Below the pieces are notes generated by a model. That model saw only the letters and a list, made by a program, of their open reading frames with translations, made no database searches and was not told the DNA's origin. This document shows positions 25,173-33,426 of a DNA stretch of 34,470 nucleotides, piece after piece (the stretch's first letter is position 1; each line of letters opens with the position of its first letter). Source of the stretch: an uncultured Campylobacter sp. (GTDB taxonomy: Bacteria > Campylobacterota > Campylobacteria > Campylobacterales > Campylobacteraceae); assembly GCF_938018035.1 (NCBI RefSeq), contig NZ_CALIJF010000333.1, positions 1-34,470 on the forward strand. The letters are read 5' to 3'. The position numbers and the translations under genes are program-made.

Positions 25173-25796
25173 AATTAAATTTAAAGCCCCGGTCTCGCTA
25201 GCTTAGCCTTTTTTGCTAAATATCTCGTGCTAAAAATTATGAATATATTTTATAGTGCACTTTGGCATTTTTGAAAGAAATTTTGCCGCAACGTCGAAAC
25301 CGCGAAGTGCAAGAAGCTCATACGTAACTAATTCTTAAATTTTACGAAATTTAAAATTCGCGCTTTAAGCCTGCTCCGCCACGCAAATCCACGCAAATTA
25401 ATAAATCAAAATTCCAGCCATTAGCCGCAAATTCCATAGAATTTCAAACAATACCGCCTAAAATTAGAATTCCTGCTAAAATCCATCCCTCAATTCAACT
25501 TCTTAAAATTTTGCGCAAAATCGCTCAACAAAATTCTAAACCACAAAATTTTAGTATTTAAAATCATATTAATCAACCCCGCCGCAGAGCAAAACCTGTG
25601 GGCTTGCCGCCCCCGTGCACCGCTTCAGGCTGATATATCCGAAAGCTTAAAAGTGTAGACCGCAACCTCTGCAAGCTAACGATAAAATTTAATCATAATT
25701 TTTAAAAACCAAAATTTCAAAAGCACGGAATTTTGTCCCAGGATGTGAATTGAGTAAAAAGCTAACGAAATGCAGGAATTTCACAAATGTTAAATT
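25173..25796. other. Gene-free spacer between convergent genes
   Basis: An AT-rich spacer with many degenerate AAATTTTA and AAATTCC runs. A more GC-rich pocket lies at about 25575-25690, whose identity I cannot tell. Stops are frequent in all frames, and I recognised no tRNA, SRP RNA or riboswitch motif. Confidence 0.45.
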
Positions 25797-27101
25797 TTAT
25801 CCATTGGAATTTTCCTCACTCATAAGCGCCTCAGCGATGAGCTCTAGCGGATTTACGCACCTCATCTGCGAGCCACTTAAAGAAAGCGAATTATTTAGCT
25901 GCATCCTGCACGCACTGCACTCAGCAGAGACTACGCGCACGGGTAGATCCGCCATTGCGCGCGCCTTAACTAATCCTGCTTCACGCGCGAGCTCGTAACG
26001 CTCGGTCTGCATCGTCACGCCGCCAAATCCGCAGCATTTATTAGGCTCATCCATCTCGGTTATTTCGTAGTTTTGAGCGAGCAAGCCGCGCGGTTCTTTC
26101 CAAATACCCTGCATTTTGCGGGCATGGCACGGATCGTGATAGGTAATCGCTAAAGCCCTTTTGCCGCGGCGCATCAAAAGATCACTTAAGTTTGTAAATT
26201 TATAAAAGTATTCGCTCGCCATAAAAATTTTACTCGCAAGCTTTTGCGCACGGGCTTTCCATTGCGGCTCATTTTCAAAAAAATTCGCGTAATCCACCCG
26301 CAGCATCGCAGAGCACGTAGCCTCGGGCACGATAATTGCATCAAGAGCAGGCATGACTTTTTCGAAATATGCTATATTAAATTTTGCCACGCGTTCAACC
26401 GCCGCAAAATCTCCCGTAAAATACGCAGGAGCGCCGCAACAGGCTTGTTCCTTCATCAAATTTACGTTTAGCTTTAGCGCTCGCGCGATATGTAAAACCG
26501 CCTCGCCTACGCCCGTGTAAGCGTAGTTTGCCATGCAGCCTATAAAAATTCCGATAGTTTTTTCGCCGCCGTTGTCGATAAATTCTGCATGAGAGTTCAT
26601 AAAGCTCTTTTTCGCAGGAGCAGGCAACAAGCGCTCTTTTTTAAGTAGTGGCAAGTCAAATCTAGGCGACATAGAGCTTTGCGTATCTTTTCGCATCTTA
26701 AAGCCACAGCTAAGAAACACGTATCCAAGCGCTGCTGCTAGATCCAGCGCTTTGCGGTGCCCAAGCAGCCAAAACGCAGCTTTTTTGTACCACGCGATGC
26801 CAAATTTTTCCGCAATGCGCGCGCGAACATTCTCGATTGCCGTATCTATGGGCAAAGACTCGCCGCAAATATCTACGCAGTTGGTGCATAAAAAGCAGCT
26901 CTCAAAAATTTTCTTAGCGTTTTTATCAAGCTTTAGTTCATTCCTGCCGTAAGCGCCCAAAAGATCCACAAATCCGCGCGGGCTCGTTACTTCATCGCCG
27001 TTAATGCCATGAATCGTGCAGACTTGGATACATTTACCACATTTTACGCAGCGCTCGCTAAGTGCCGCAAAATCGAACGCTCCAAGCTTTGCCCTACTCA
27101 T
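25797..27101 (-). CDS. Fe-S oxidoreductase, GlpC/GlcF-like, with two CCG domains
   Basis: A 434-residue protein with two [4Fe-4S] motifs, Cys18/21/24/28 and Cys69/72/75/79 (both C-x2-C-x2-C-x3-C), followed by two cysteine-rich CCG domains (C-C-G-A-P at 221-225, C-C-G-F-G-G from 356). This architecture is shared by GlpC, GlcF and LutA-type electron-transfer subunits of 2-hydroxyacid or glycerol-3-phosphate dehydrogenases. No flavoprotein partner is visible here. As I recall, Helicobacter and Campylobacter place a homologue next to hemN, so a link to heme synthesis or anaerobic electron supply is possible but unproven. It starts 11 bases after the hemN stop with no strong ribosome site, suggesting coupled translation. 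Confidence 0.85.
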   Translation of the reverse strand: MSRAKLGAFDFAALSERCVKCGKCIQVCTIHGINGDEVTSPRGFVDLLGAYGRNELKLDKNAKKIFESCFLCTNCVDICGESLPIDTAIENVRARIAEKFGIAWYKKAAFWLLGHRKALDLAAALGYVFLSCGFKMRKDTQSSMSPRFDLPLLKKERLLPAPAKKSFMNSHAEFIDNGGEKTIGIFIGCMANYAYTGVGEAVLHIARALKLNVNLMKEQACCGAPAYFTGDFAAVERVAKFNIAYFEKVMPALDAIIVPEATCSAMLRVDYANFFENEPQWKARAQKLASKIFMASEYFYKFTNLSDLLMRRGKRALAITYHDPCHARKMQGIWKEPRGLLAQNYEITEMDEPNKCCGFGGVTMQTERYELAREAGLVKARAMADLPVRVVSAECSACRMQLNNSLSLSGSQMRCVNPLELIAEALMSEENSNG

Positions 27102-27112
27102 AGCCGCGCCGC

Positions 27113-28477
27113 TTAGACGGTTTTAGAAAAGCGCTTCTCGCCCAAATTTTTACCCATATACTCATCAAAGCACATCGCGATATTGCGGATCAAAAGCGTG
27201 CCGGTGGGCGTTACGGAAATTCTATTCGGCGAGACTTGCACGAAATCCTTTAGCGCCTCAAGCTGTTTTAGGCTCGCGCTAAAATGCTCGAAAAATTTTA
27301 TCTTAAATTTCTCCTCGATCGCCTCTATATCGACGCAAAAATTACTCATCAGCCCCATAATCACCTCTTTGCGCAGCAGATCCTCTTCGTTTAGCAAAAC
27401 GCCCCTGCAATACGGCAGCCTGCCCGCATCTATCGCGGCCTCGTAAGCGTCCATATCTTTGAAATTTTGCGCGTAGTGGCGCGCGCCCTCGCCGATGCTA
27501 GTTAACCCGATGCCGATCAGATCGGCGCCGCCCTTGGTCGTATAGCCCTGGAAATTGCGGTGTAGCGAGCCGTTTTTAAGTGCAGTATGAAGCTCGTCCG
27601 CGGGCTTTGAGTAGTGATCCATACCAATCATCTCATATCCGTTCGCGCTTAAAAAATCGTGCGTAAATTTTAAAATTTCAAGCTTCACCTTCGGCTCTGG
27701 CAGTGTCGTCTCGTCAAATTTACGCATAGATTTTTTTATCCACGGCACATGCGCGTAGTTAAAGATCGCAAAGCGGTCCGGATCAAGCGAAAGCGCAAGC
27801 TCCAGCGTGCGCTTAAAGCTAGCTAGGCTCTGATACGGAAGCCCGTAGATCAGATCCATATTTATCGATTTTATCCCTCTCTCACGCGCCATAGCTATGA
27901 CGTCCCTCGTAAGCTCGAAAGGCTGGATGCGGTGGATCTCCTTTTGCACGCGCTCGTCGAAGTCCTGCACGCCGTAACTGATGCGGTTAAAGCCGTTTGA
28001 AACGAGCACGTCAAGCTGCTCGGCATTTAAAAACCGCGGATCGATCTCGCAGCTGATCTCGGCTTCGGGGCTGAAATTTTTAAAATATTTTTTGATGTTT
28101 TTTATGTGGCGCGCGAGCTGTTCGGCGCTAAAATATGTAGGCGTGCCGCCGCCGAAGTGCATCTGCACGACCTGCCGCGAGCCGTCCACGACGCCGCTTA
28201 AAATTTGCATTTCGCGCTCGATATAGTCCAAATACCGATCCATCTTGTCGCGCTTGCCTGTGTAGATTACGTTGCAGCCGCAAAAATAACAGGCGGAGCG
28301 GCAAAACGGCATGTGAAAGTAAAGCGACAGCGGCGTGGAGCTTTTCTGATTTTTCAGCTCGTTCAAATACCCGTCGTAACTGAAGTTTTCGCTAAATTCC
28401 AAAGCGGTCGGATAGCTCGTGTAGCGGGGTCCGGGGCGCGAAAATTTCGCGTAAGCGTCGAAGTCTATGCTATTCAC
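27113..28477 (-). CDS. hemN: Oxygen-independent coproporphyrinogen III dehydrogenase
   Basis: A radical-SAM enzyme converting coproporphyrinogen III to protoporphyrinogen IX without oxygen. At 454 residues it is the length of true HemN. The motif C-R-S-A-C-Y-F-C (Cys59, 63, 66) holds the SAM cluster; the N-terminal P-R-Y-T-S-Y-P-T, G-G-G-T-P-T (109-114) and D-L-I-Y-G-L-P-Y-Q are typical of HemN rather than HemW. The start is GTG 28477, overlapping the UPF0763 stop by eight bases. With hemB in the same operon, heme synthesis is the theme. Confidence 0.95.
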   Translation of the reverse strand: MNSIDFDAYAKFSRPGPRYTSYPTALEFSENFSYDGYLNELKNQKSSTPLSLYFHMPFCRSACYFCGCNVIYTGKRDKMDRYLDYIEREMQILSGVVDGSRQVVQMHFGGGTPTYFSAEQLARHIKNIKKYFKNFSPEAEISCEIDPRFLNAEQLDVLVSNGFNRISYGVQDFDERVQKEIHRIQPFELTRDVIAMARERGIKSINMDLIYGLPYQSLASFKRTLELALSLDPDRFAIFNYAHVPWIKKSMRKFDETTLPEPKVKLEILKFTHDFLSANGYEMIGMDHYSKPADELHTALKNGSLHRNFQGYTTKGGADLIGIGLTSIGEGARHYAQNFKDMDAYEAAIDAGRLPYCRGVLLNEEDLLRKEVIMGLMSNFCVDIEAIEEKFKIKFFEHFSASLKQLEALKDFVQVSPNRISVTPTGTLLIRNIAMCFDEYMGKNLGEKRFSKTV

Positions 28478-28952
28478 GGCCGCCCGCCTTGGTTTTGATA
28501 AGCTCTTCGATGTCGATGAAAAGGTTCGGATGCAGGCTTTTTACGCGCGAAACGACGGCATCGACGTCTAAGCTTAATCTTTTCGCACTCGGATTTGCGC
28601 CCGTTAGCCTTCTGATCTCGTCCATGCACACGATCCACGCGTCGCCGAAATCCACCGGCGTATGCTGCAAAATCGAGCGCTCAAGCTTGAGATTAAAATT
28701 TTCCTGCATCGCGTTTTTGGTCGCGGCGATGAGATTTGCAAGCGATTTTATCGAGATCATCGTGTGCACTTCGTTATTTTCGTCGATGCCGAACCACGGC
28801 TCCTCGTCGCTCCACGAGCCGCTTTTTAAAGTGAGTTTTTTCTCGTTGTCCTCGCCCTGTGAAATTTCAAAAACCGTCCTTTTCGAGCTATCAAGCCCGA
28901 AAAATTCGCTCGCTTTGTCGATTTTTTTTAGCGCTTTATCTTTTTCTTCCAT
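28470..28952 (-). CDS. UPF0763 (DUF2603) family protein, function unknown
   Basis: A 160-residue soluble protein of the epsilonproteobacterial UPF0763/DUF2603 family, recognised by T-L-K-S-G-S-W-S-D-E-E-P-W-F-G-I-D and by its place between argF and hemN, which I recall as conserved in Campylobacter. There is no membrane span, signal peptide or catalytic motif I can name. It lies 15 bases after argF and overlaps the hemN start by eight bases. Confidence 0.82.
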   Translation of the reverse strand: MEEKDKALKKIDKASEFFGLDSSKRTVFEISQGEDNEKKLTLKSGSWSDEEPWFGIDENNEVHTMISIKSLANLIAATKNAMQENFNLKLERSILQHTPVDFGDAWIVCMDEIRRLTGANPSAKRLSLDVDAVVSRVKSLHPNLFIDIEELIKTKAGGRE

Positions 28953-28967
28953 GCTTTCTCCTAAAAT

Positions 28968-29891
28968 TTATCTTTTTTGATCCAGCCAGACCATAACGCC
29001 CTTTTGCGCGTGCAGGCGATTTTCCGCCTCTGCAAAAATTTCATCCGCGTGCGCTTCAAACACAGCCTCGCTTACCTCATATCCGCGGTACGCCGGCAGG
29101 CAGTGCAAAAAGATCGCGTTTTTTTCAGCCAGAGCCATTAATCTTTCGTCCACGCAAAAGCCTGCAAAATCGCGAATTCTTTGCTCCTTTTCTCCTTCTT
29201 GACCCATCGAAACCCAAGTATCGGTCGTAACGATGTTTGCGCCCGCTACGGCTTCTTTCATATCGTATCCCGTTAGAATTTTAGCGCCTGAAATTTCGGC
29301 ATTTTGCCGCGCCTGCGCCAGTATCTGCGGATCAGCTTCGTAGCCCACGGGCGTCGCTATTCGCAGCTCAAAGCCAAACTTGCTGGCAAGCATGAGCCAC
29401 GAATGCGCCATATTGTTACCGTCGCCCACGTACGCGGCTTTTATCTTTGGAGTTTCAATACCGCGCTCCACGATCGTCATCAGATCCGCCATCAGCTGCA
29501 CGGGATGAAATTTATCGCTTAGCCCGTTTATCACCGGCACGCGGCTAAATTCCGCAAGCTCTATTAGCGTCTCGTGGCGATTTACGCGCGCCATGATTAG
29601 ATCGCACATTCGCGAAATCACGCGCGCAGTATCTTTGATCGGCTCGCCACGCCCGAGCTGGATGTCGCGACTGCTCAAAAACAGCGCGTGTCCGCCGAGC
29701 TCATTCATCCCTACGTCAAAGCTAACGCGCGTCCTGGTCGAGCTTTTTTCAAATATCATCGCCAATTTTTGATCTTTCAAATATGGCTTGAAATTTCGCG
29801 CTTTGGCCTCTTTTTTAATCTCAAAGGCTAAATTTAGCATTTGCAAAATTTCATCTTTGCTAAAATCGTTTAACGTAAGAAAGTGCCTCAC
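28968..29891 (-). CDS. argF: Ornithine carbamoyltransferase
   Basis: Makes citrulline from ornithine and carbamoyl phosphate in arginine synthesis. 307 residues with the carbamoyl-phosphate motif S-T-R-T-R (51-55), H-P-V-Q (129-132), D-G-N-N-M-A-H-S-W, and the ornithine-site H-C-L-P-A-Y-R-G (263-270). The start codon is GTG 29891, overlapping the doc TGA by four bases (GTGA). The AAAGGAG that serves it lies inside the last codons of doc. Confidence 0.97.
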   Translation of the reverse strand: MRHFLTLNDFSKDEILQMLNLAFEIKKEAKARNFKPYLKDQKLAMIFEKSSTRTRVSFDVGMNELGGHALFLSSRDIQLGRGEPIKDTARVISRMCDLIMARVNRHETLIELAEFSRVPVINGLSDKFHPVQLMADLMTIVERGIETPKIKAAYVGDGNNMAHSWLMLASKFGFELRIATPVGYEADPQILAQARQNAEISGAKILTGYDMKEAVAGANIVTTDTWVSMGQEGEKEQRIRDFAGFCVDERLMALAEKNAIFLHCLPAYRGYEVSEAVFEAHADEIFAEAENRLHAQKGVMVWLDQKR

Positions 29892-30280
29892 ATCGCTCCT
29901 TTATCTTTTATAAATTTACTAAAAAATTCTTTTAAATCACCTTTCGTCATATCGCCCGCAGCCACCTTTACGACTATATCTTCCATCGCAGCATAAAATT
30001 CCTCGTCGTCCAAAATTATAGAATTTGCCGATAAAAACATATCGGCTAGCAAAATCGCCGTCCTTTTATTGCCGTCGGTGAAAGGATGAAATTTTATGCA
30101 CGAATGCGTCAAATGCGCGAGTTTATCCGACATAGTAGGATAATACAGATCGTTTTTTATATTTTCCAGAGCAGAAGATAAATAGCTTATCTGGGTTTTA
30201 TTATAGCCTTTACTTCCGCCTATTTTTTCTAGCATTTTATCGTGGATAAAAATAGCCTGATGCAGCGTTAAATATTTCAT
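29888..30280 (-). CDS. doc: Doc-type Fic-fold toxin (death on curing family)
   Basis: A 130-residue single-domain Fic/Doc protein. The active-site loop is H-P-F-T-D-G-N-K-R (65-73), with catalytic His65 and the N-K-R ending of Doc rather than the G-x-x-R of AMP-transferring Fic; the Gly before N-K-R is a Fic-like variant. P1 Doc phosphorylates EF-Tu and stops translation. No N- or C-terminal inhibitory (S/T)xxxE(G/N) helix is seen, so an external antitoxin is expected, likely the gene just upstream. It starts nine bases after that gene with no clear ribosome site of its own. The region is visibly AT-richer than hemB and argF. Confidence 0.85.
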   Translation of the reverse strand: MKYLTLHQAIFIHDKMLEKIGGSKGYNKTQISYLSSALENIKNDLYYPTMSDKLAHLTHSCIKFHPFTDGNKRTAILLADMFLSANSIILDDEEFYAAMEDIVVKVAAGDMTKGDLKEFFSKFIKDKGAM

Positions 30281-30289
30281 TTGTCTTTT

Positions 30290-30505
30290 TCATTTATCCT
30301 TTAATCGCTCAAAAACGGCCCTATTGCTCGGCTTATCTAATTTCGCAATAACGGCGCTCGAAAGCTCGCCAAAATTCTCTATGCACTCATCTTTATTTTC
30401 AGATAAAATTTTAGCTTCAAATTTCATCTTTTTTGCCAGCTTCATCACGGCATCCAAGACGGCTTGCATTTCATTACTTTTAATTTCGAGTGCTATCTTA
30501 TTCAT
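30290..30505 (-). CDS. Probable antitoxin partner of Doc
   Basis: A small 71-residue charged protein with an A-V-L-D-A-V-M-K-L-A-K-K-M-K helix and a Lys-rich C-terminus (R-A-V-F-E-R-L-K-D-K). I do not recognise a Phd, RelB or other named antitoxin fold, so the role rests on its position directly before doc, its size and its charge. It starts two bases after the hemB stop, with AGGGG in the hemB end as ribosome site, and its own stop is nine bases before doc. No promoter is visible between hemB and it. Confidence 0.6.
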   Translation of the reverse strand: MNKIALEIKSNEMQAVLDAVMKLAKKMKFEAKILSENKDECIENFGELSSAVIAKLDKPSNRAVFERLKDK

Positions 30506-30507
30506 CG

Positions 30508-31482
30508 CTAACCCCTGTTTAAAATTTCCGCGATCTCTTTGGCGTGATAGGTGATGATCATATCGGCACCCGCGCGCCTTATGCCTATCATCGTCTCCAT
30601 CATCACGCGCTCATAATCGATCACGCCCGCTTTTTTGCCTGCCTGCAGTAGCGCGTATTCGCCGCTTACGTTATACGCACAGATCGGCAACAACGTGCGC
30701 TCTCGTAGATCTCTGATTAGATCCAGATACGCAAGCGCGGGCTTTATCATCAAGATATCCGCTCCCTGCGCCTCGTCTTGCAGGCTTTCGTTGATCGCCT
30801 CAAATCTATTTGCGGGATCCATCTGGTAGCTGCTGCGGTCGCCAAAACTCGGTGCGCTCTCCGCCACATCGCGAAACGGCCCGTAGTAGCCGCTGGCGAA
30901 CTTCGTCGAATACGCCATAATCGGTAAATTTTCAAATCCGCCGCGATCGAGCGTCTCTCGCAGAGTTGCGATAATACCGTCCATCATGCCGCTTGGAGCA
31001 ATCATATCCGCGCCTGCTTTAGCGTGGATGAGCGCCTGCTGCGCCGAAATTTCAAGCGTCGCGTCGTTATCCACCGTCTGATGTACATGATCGATGATGC
31101 CGCAGTGCCCGTGGTCGGTGTATTCGCAAAAGCACAGATCGGTGATTACTAATAAATTTGGAAATTTAGCCTTTATCGCGCGCAGCGAAGTCGCGATGAT
31201 GCCGTCCTCGCTTAGCGCGTCCGAGCCGATGCTGTCCTTTAGCGAAGGAATTCCAAAAAGTAAAATTTTATCTAGTCCTAGCGACAAAAGAGCCTCGCAC
31301 TCTTTTAAAATTTCATCCACGCTCATCTGAAATACGCCCGGCATCGAGGCGATCTCCTTTTTGATGCCGCTTCCTTCCACCACAAAAAGCGGATAGATTA
31401 GAAAGCGGGTTTGCAGATCGGTTTGTCGCACTAGATCCCTAAGCGCGGGGTTTATTCGTAGCCGTCTAAATCGTTTAAACAT
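30508..31482 (-). CDS. hemB: Delta-aminolevulinic acid dehydratase (porphobilinogen synthase)
   Basis: Condenses two aminolevulinic acids to porphobilinogen in heme synthesis. 324 residues. The zinc-site cysteines are present: D-L-C-F-C-E-Y-T-D-H-G-H-C-G with Cys117, 119 and 127, so it is a Zn-type enzyme. Schiff-base lysines fall at 194 (Y-S-T-K-F-A-S) and 247 (M-I-K-P-A). It is first in its operon, with AAAAGGAAA before ATG 31482, and divergent from ribA across a 63-base gap that holds a palindrome. Confidence 0.97.
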   Translation of the reverse strand: MFKRFRRLRINPALRDLVRQTDLQTRFLIYPLFVVEGSGIKKEIASMPGVFQMSVDEILKECEALLSLGLDKILLFGIPSLKDSIGSDALSEDGIIATSLRAIKAKFPNLLVITDLCFCEYTDHGHCGIIDHVHQTVDNDATLEISAQQALIHAKAGADMIAPSGMMDGIIATLRETLDRGGFENLPIMAYSTKFASGYYGPFRDVAESAPSFGDRSSYQMDPANRFEAINESLQDEAQGADILMIKPALAYLDLIRDLRERTLLPICAYNVSGEYALLQAGKKAGVIDYERVMMETMIGIRRAGADMIITYHAKEIAEILNRG

Positions 31483-31504
31483 TATTTTTCCTTTTTTAGC
31501 TAGA

Positions 31505-31529
31505 ATTGTGAGATTTATAATATCACAAT
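31505..31529. promoter_or_regulatory. Palindrome covering the divergent hemB/ribA promoters
   Basis: ATTGTGA (31505-31511) and TCACAAT (31523-31529) form a perfect 7-bp inverted repeat with an 11-base AT-rich spacer. A plus-strand TATAAT (31516-31521) for ribA and a minus-strand TATTAT (31518-31523) for hemB both fall within it. The arms resemble CRP/FNR half-sites, but the spacing is too wide for those. A protein bound here could control both operons. Confidence 0.5.
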
Positions 31530-31545
31530 CGGAGTAAATTTAAGC

Positions 31546-32106
31546 ATGGATATAAAAATTTCAGAGGTCGCAAATCTCCCCTCCCGCTTCGGAAGCTTCC
31601 GCGTTCAGTCGTTTAAGCAAGGCGAGAAAGAGCATTTGGCGATATTTAAGCAGCCTTTGGAGGGCATTGTAAACGTGCGGATCCACTCGGAGTGCCTTAC
31701 CGGCGATGCGATCGGCAGCCTAAAGTGCGACTGCGGCGAACAGCTCGAAGCAAGCCTAAAATATATCGAAGAGCATGGCGGCATGGTGATCTATCTGCGT
31801 CAAGAGGGGCGCAATATCGGACTTTTTAATAAAATCAACGCCTACGCGCTACAAGATCAGGGCCTCGATACGATCGAAGCAAATCATCAGCTCGGCTTCA
31901 AAGCGGACGAGCGCACCTACGAGATCGTGGATTTCATACTCGCTCATTTTGGAATTTCGCGCATAAATCTACTTACGAACAACCCGCAAAAGCTGCACGA
32001 TCTAAAAGTCGAAGTGGTCGCGCGCGTGCCGATAATCATCACGCCTAATAAATTTAACGAAAACTATCTGCGCGTCAAAAAAGAGCAGATGGGGCATCTG
32101 CTGTGA
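31546..32106 (+). CDS. ribA: GTP cyclohydrolase II
   Basis: The first step of riboflavin synthesis from GTP. 186 residues, a stand-alone enzyme without the RibB domain. The zinc ligands are Cys50, Cys61 and Cys63 (H-S-E-C-L-T-G-D, K-C-D-C-G-E-Q-L), followed by Y-L-R-Q-E-G-R-N-I-G-L (83-93). GGAG lies 12 bases before ATG 31546. It is the first of four genes that overlap by one to four bases each. Confidence 0.97.
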   Translation: MDIKISEVANLPSRFGSFRVQSFKQGEKEHLAIFKQPLEGIVNVRIHSECLTGDAIGSLKCDCGEQLEASLKYIEEHGGMVIYLRQEGRNIGLFNKINAYALQDQGLDTIEANHQLGFKADERTYEIVDFILAHFGISRINLLTNNPQKLHDLKVEVVARVPIIITPNKFNENYLRVKKEQMGHLL

Positions 32107-32681
32107 AGCTTGCGCCGGGCGAGAGCTTTGGCGAGCAGGTCGCTAAATTTAAAGCCTGCCTGCAAAAATTTAACCGCGTCCATAGCCTCACGAATTACGA
32201 GGATTTGGATGCGGTGGTGCGCGACAGCCTAAGCGGAGCGGAGTTCATACCTCGCTACCCACACGTTGCATGCGACATCGGCTCGGGAGCTGGCTTTCCC
32301 GGGCTATTTTTGGCGCTCGCGCTGCCGCTGTGCGAGTGGCATCTGTTTGAACCAAATCAAAAAAAAGCGGCGTTTCTAACCTACGCGAAGGTTAGCCTTG
32401 CTCTAACTAACGTAAAAATCCACGCCGAGCGCGTGCAAGACGGCGTAAAGCTACGCGCCGATCTGATAAGCTCGCGAGCTTTGATGAGCGCGCGAAGCTT
32501 GGTTGAAATTTGCCGCGGCTTTTACGATCAAAACACTACGTTTTTGCTCTACAAAGGCTCGGGCGCAGAGGCGGAAGCAGCGGAATTCCGTAAGGAATTT
32601 ACGAGCGCGCACTGCGAAATTTTTAGCGGCGAAAACGCTTTGAAAAATAGAAATTTTTTAGTGATCAAAGGGGTGAAATAA
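32103..32681 (+). CDS. rsmG: 16S rRNA (guanine-N7) methyltransferase G
   Basis: RsmG (GidB) methylates G527 of 16S rRNA using SAM. 192 residues with the SAM loop D-I-G-S-G-A-G-F-P-G at about 58-67 and an N-terminal N-x-V-x-S-L-T-N segment. The start is GTG 32103, overlapping the ribA TGA (GTGA), so translation is coupled. The stop overlaps the next ATG by one base. Confidence 0.95.
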   Translation: MKLAPGESFGEQVAKFKACLQKFNRVHSLTNYEDLDAVVRDSLSGAEFIPRYPHVACDIGSGAGFPGLFLALALPLCEWHLFEPNQKKAAFLTYAKVSLALTNVKIHAERVQDGVKLRADLISSRALMSARSLVEICRGFYDQNTTFLLYKGSGAEAEAAEFRKEFTSAHCEIFSGENALKNRNFLVIKGVK

Positions 32682-32887
32682 TGGGAAAAATTCTAGCCGT
32701 CGCCGTTATCGCGGCGCTCATATATTTTTTGATAGTGCCTAGATTTCGCATAAAGAAAAAGGACGATGCGACCGAGCTTTTGGCGTGCGACGAGTGCGGG
32801 ACGTACTTTAGCAACGACGAGCTTGCTCTGCGCGATAAAAAGCGCCTTTGCAAATCCTGCGAAGCTAAACTAAGGGGCGGCAAATGA
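32681..32887 (+). CDS. Small membrane protein with a zinc ribbon
   Basis: A 68-residue protein with one N-terminal membrane span (about 5-20) followed by basic residues and a C-D-E-C...C-K-S-C pair (Cys36, 39, 57, 60) typical of a zinc ribbon. It resembles the PP0621-like small proteins found in proteobacteria, of unknown function. Its ATG overlaps the rsmG TAA by one base (TAATG), and its TGA overlaps the next gene by four (ATGA). Confidence 0.75.
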   Translation: MGKILAVAVIAALIYFLIVPRFRIKKKDDATELLACDECGTYFSNDELALRDKKRLCKSCEAKLRGGK

Positions 32888-33426
32888 TCATCCTAGGCCA
32901 CGCGCTCGTGCCCTACGAGCCGCTGTATCTCATCAAAAACGGCGACGAAGTTTTCAAATACGACAATCTGCTCTTTAAATTTAACGACAGGCTCATCGCC
33001 GCCGCGCAAAAGGCGCAGAAAAAATTTAGCGTCATCACGAACGATATAAATGAAATTTTGCTCGCAAACGGCGCAGGCGCGCGCTTCATCATAGTGGATA
33101 AAAAATCCGCCGCAGCCGCACAAAAGCTAGCAAACGATTATCTTTTCGACGCCAAGATCGCGATGTTTATCGGCTCTGCGCGAGCATTAAAAAACTTAGC
33201 CGAGCTCGGTATCGATGCGACGATCTTTAAAGACGCGATCGCAAACGCGCCTAAATCGCTACTTGCAAGCATCGGAGATAGCGTAGGCTTTAAATTTCAC
33301 TTCGGGCTTCCGAAAAAAGATGAAATTTTTGACGGCGCGCAAAAGCTCGCGGATAAAATTTCGGCTCTGGATAAAAAGCTAAGCGCGCCCGCAGCCGGTA
33401 AAAACGACGATATCTGGAAAAAATAG
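32884..33426 (+). CDS. Conserved hypothetical protein, 180 residues
   Basis: I do not recognise the family. It begins M-I-I-L-G-H-A-L-V-P-Y-E-P-L-Y with repeated alpha/beta-like segments (A-R-F-I-I-V-D, A-K-I-A-M-F-I-G-S-A), no membrane span or signal, and ends in a Lys-rich tail. It is the fourth gene of the ribA operon, overlapping its neighbour by four bases, which supports real expression. Confidence 0.72.
   Translation: MIILGHALVPYEPLYLIKNGDEVFKYDNLLFKFNDRLIAAAQKAQKKFSVITNDINEILLANGAGARFIIVDKKSAAAAQKLANDYLFDAKIAMFIGSARALKNLAELGIDATIFKDAIANAPKSLLASIGDSVGFKFHFGLPKKDEIFDGAQKLADKISALDKKLSAPAAGKNDDIWKK

Noticed and set aside
25575..25690. SRP RNA or riboswitch
   Set aside because: The conserved SRP loop motif and known riboswitch cores were looked for and not found; the flanking genes converge on it, which is also wrong for a riboswitch.
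31505..31529. CRP or FNR site
   Set aside because: The half-sites look similar, but the 11-base gap is too wide for either regulator.
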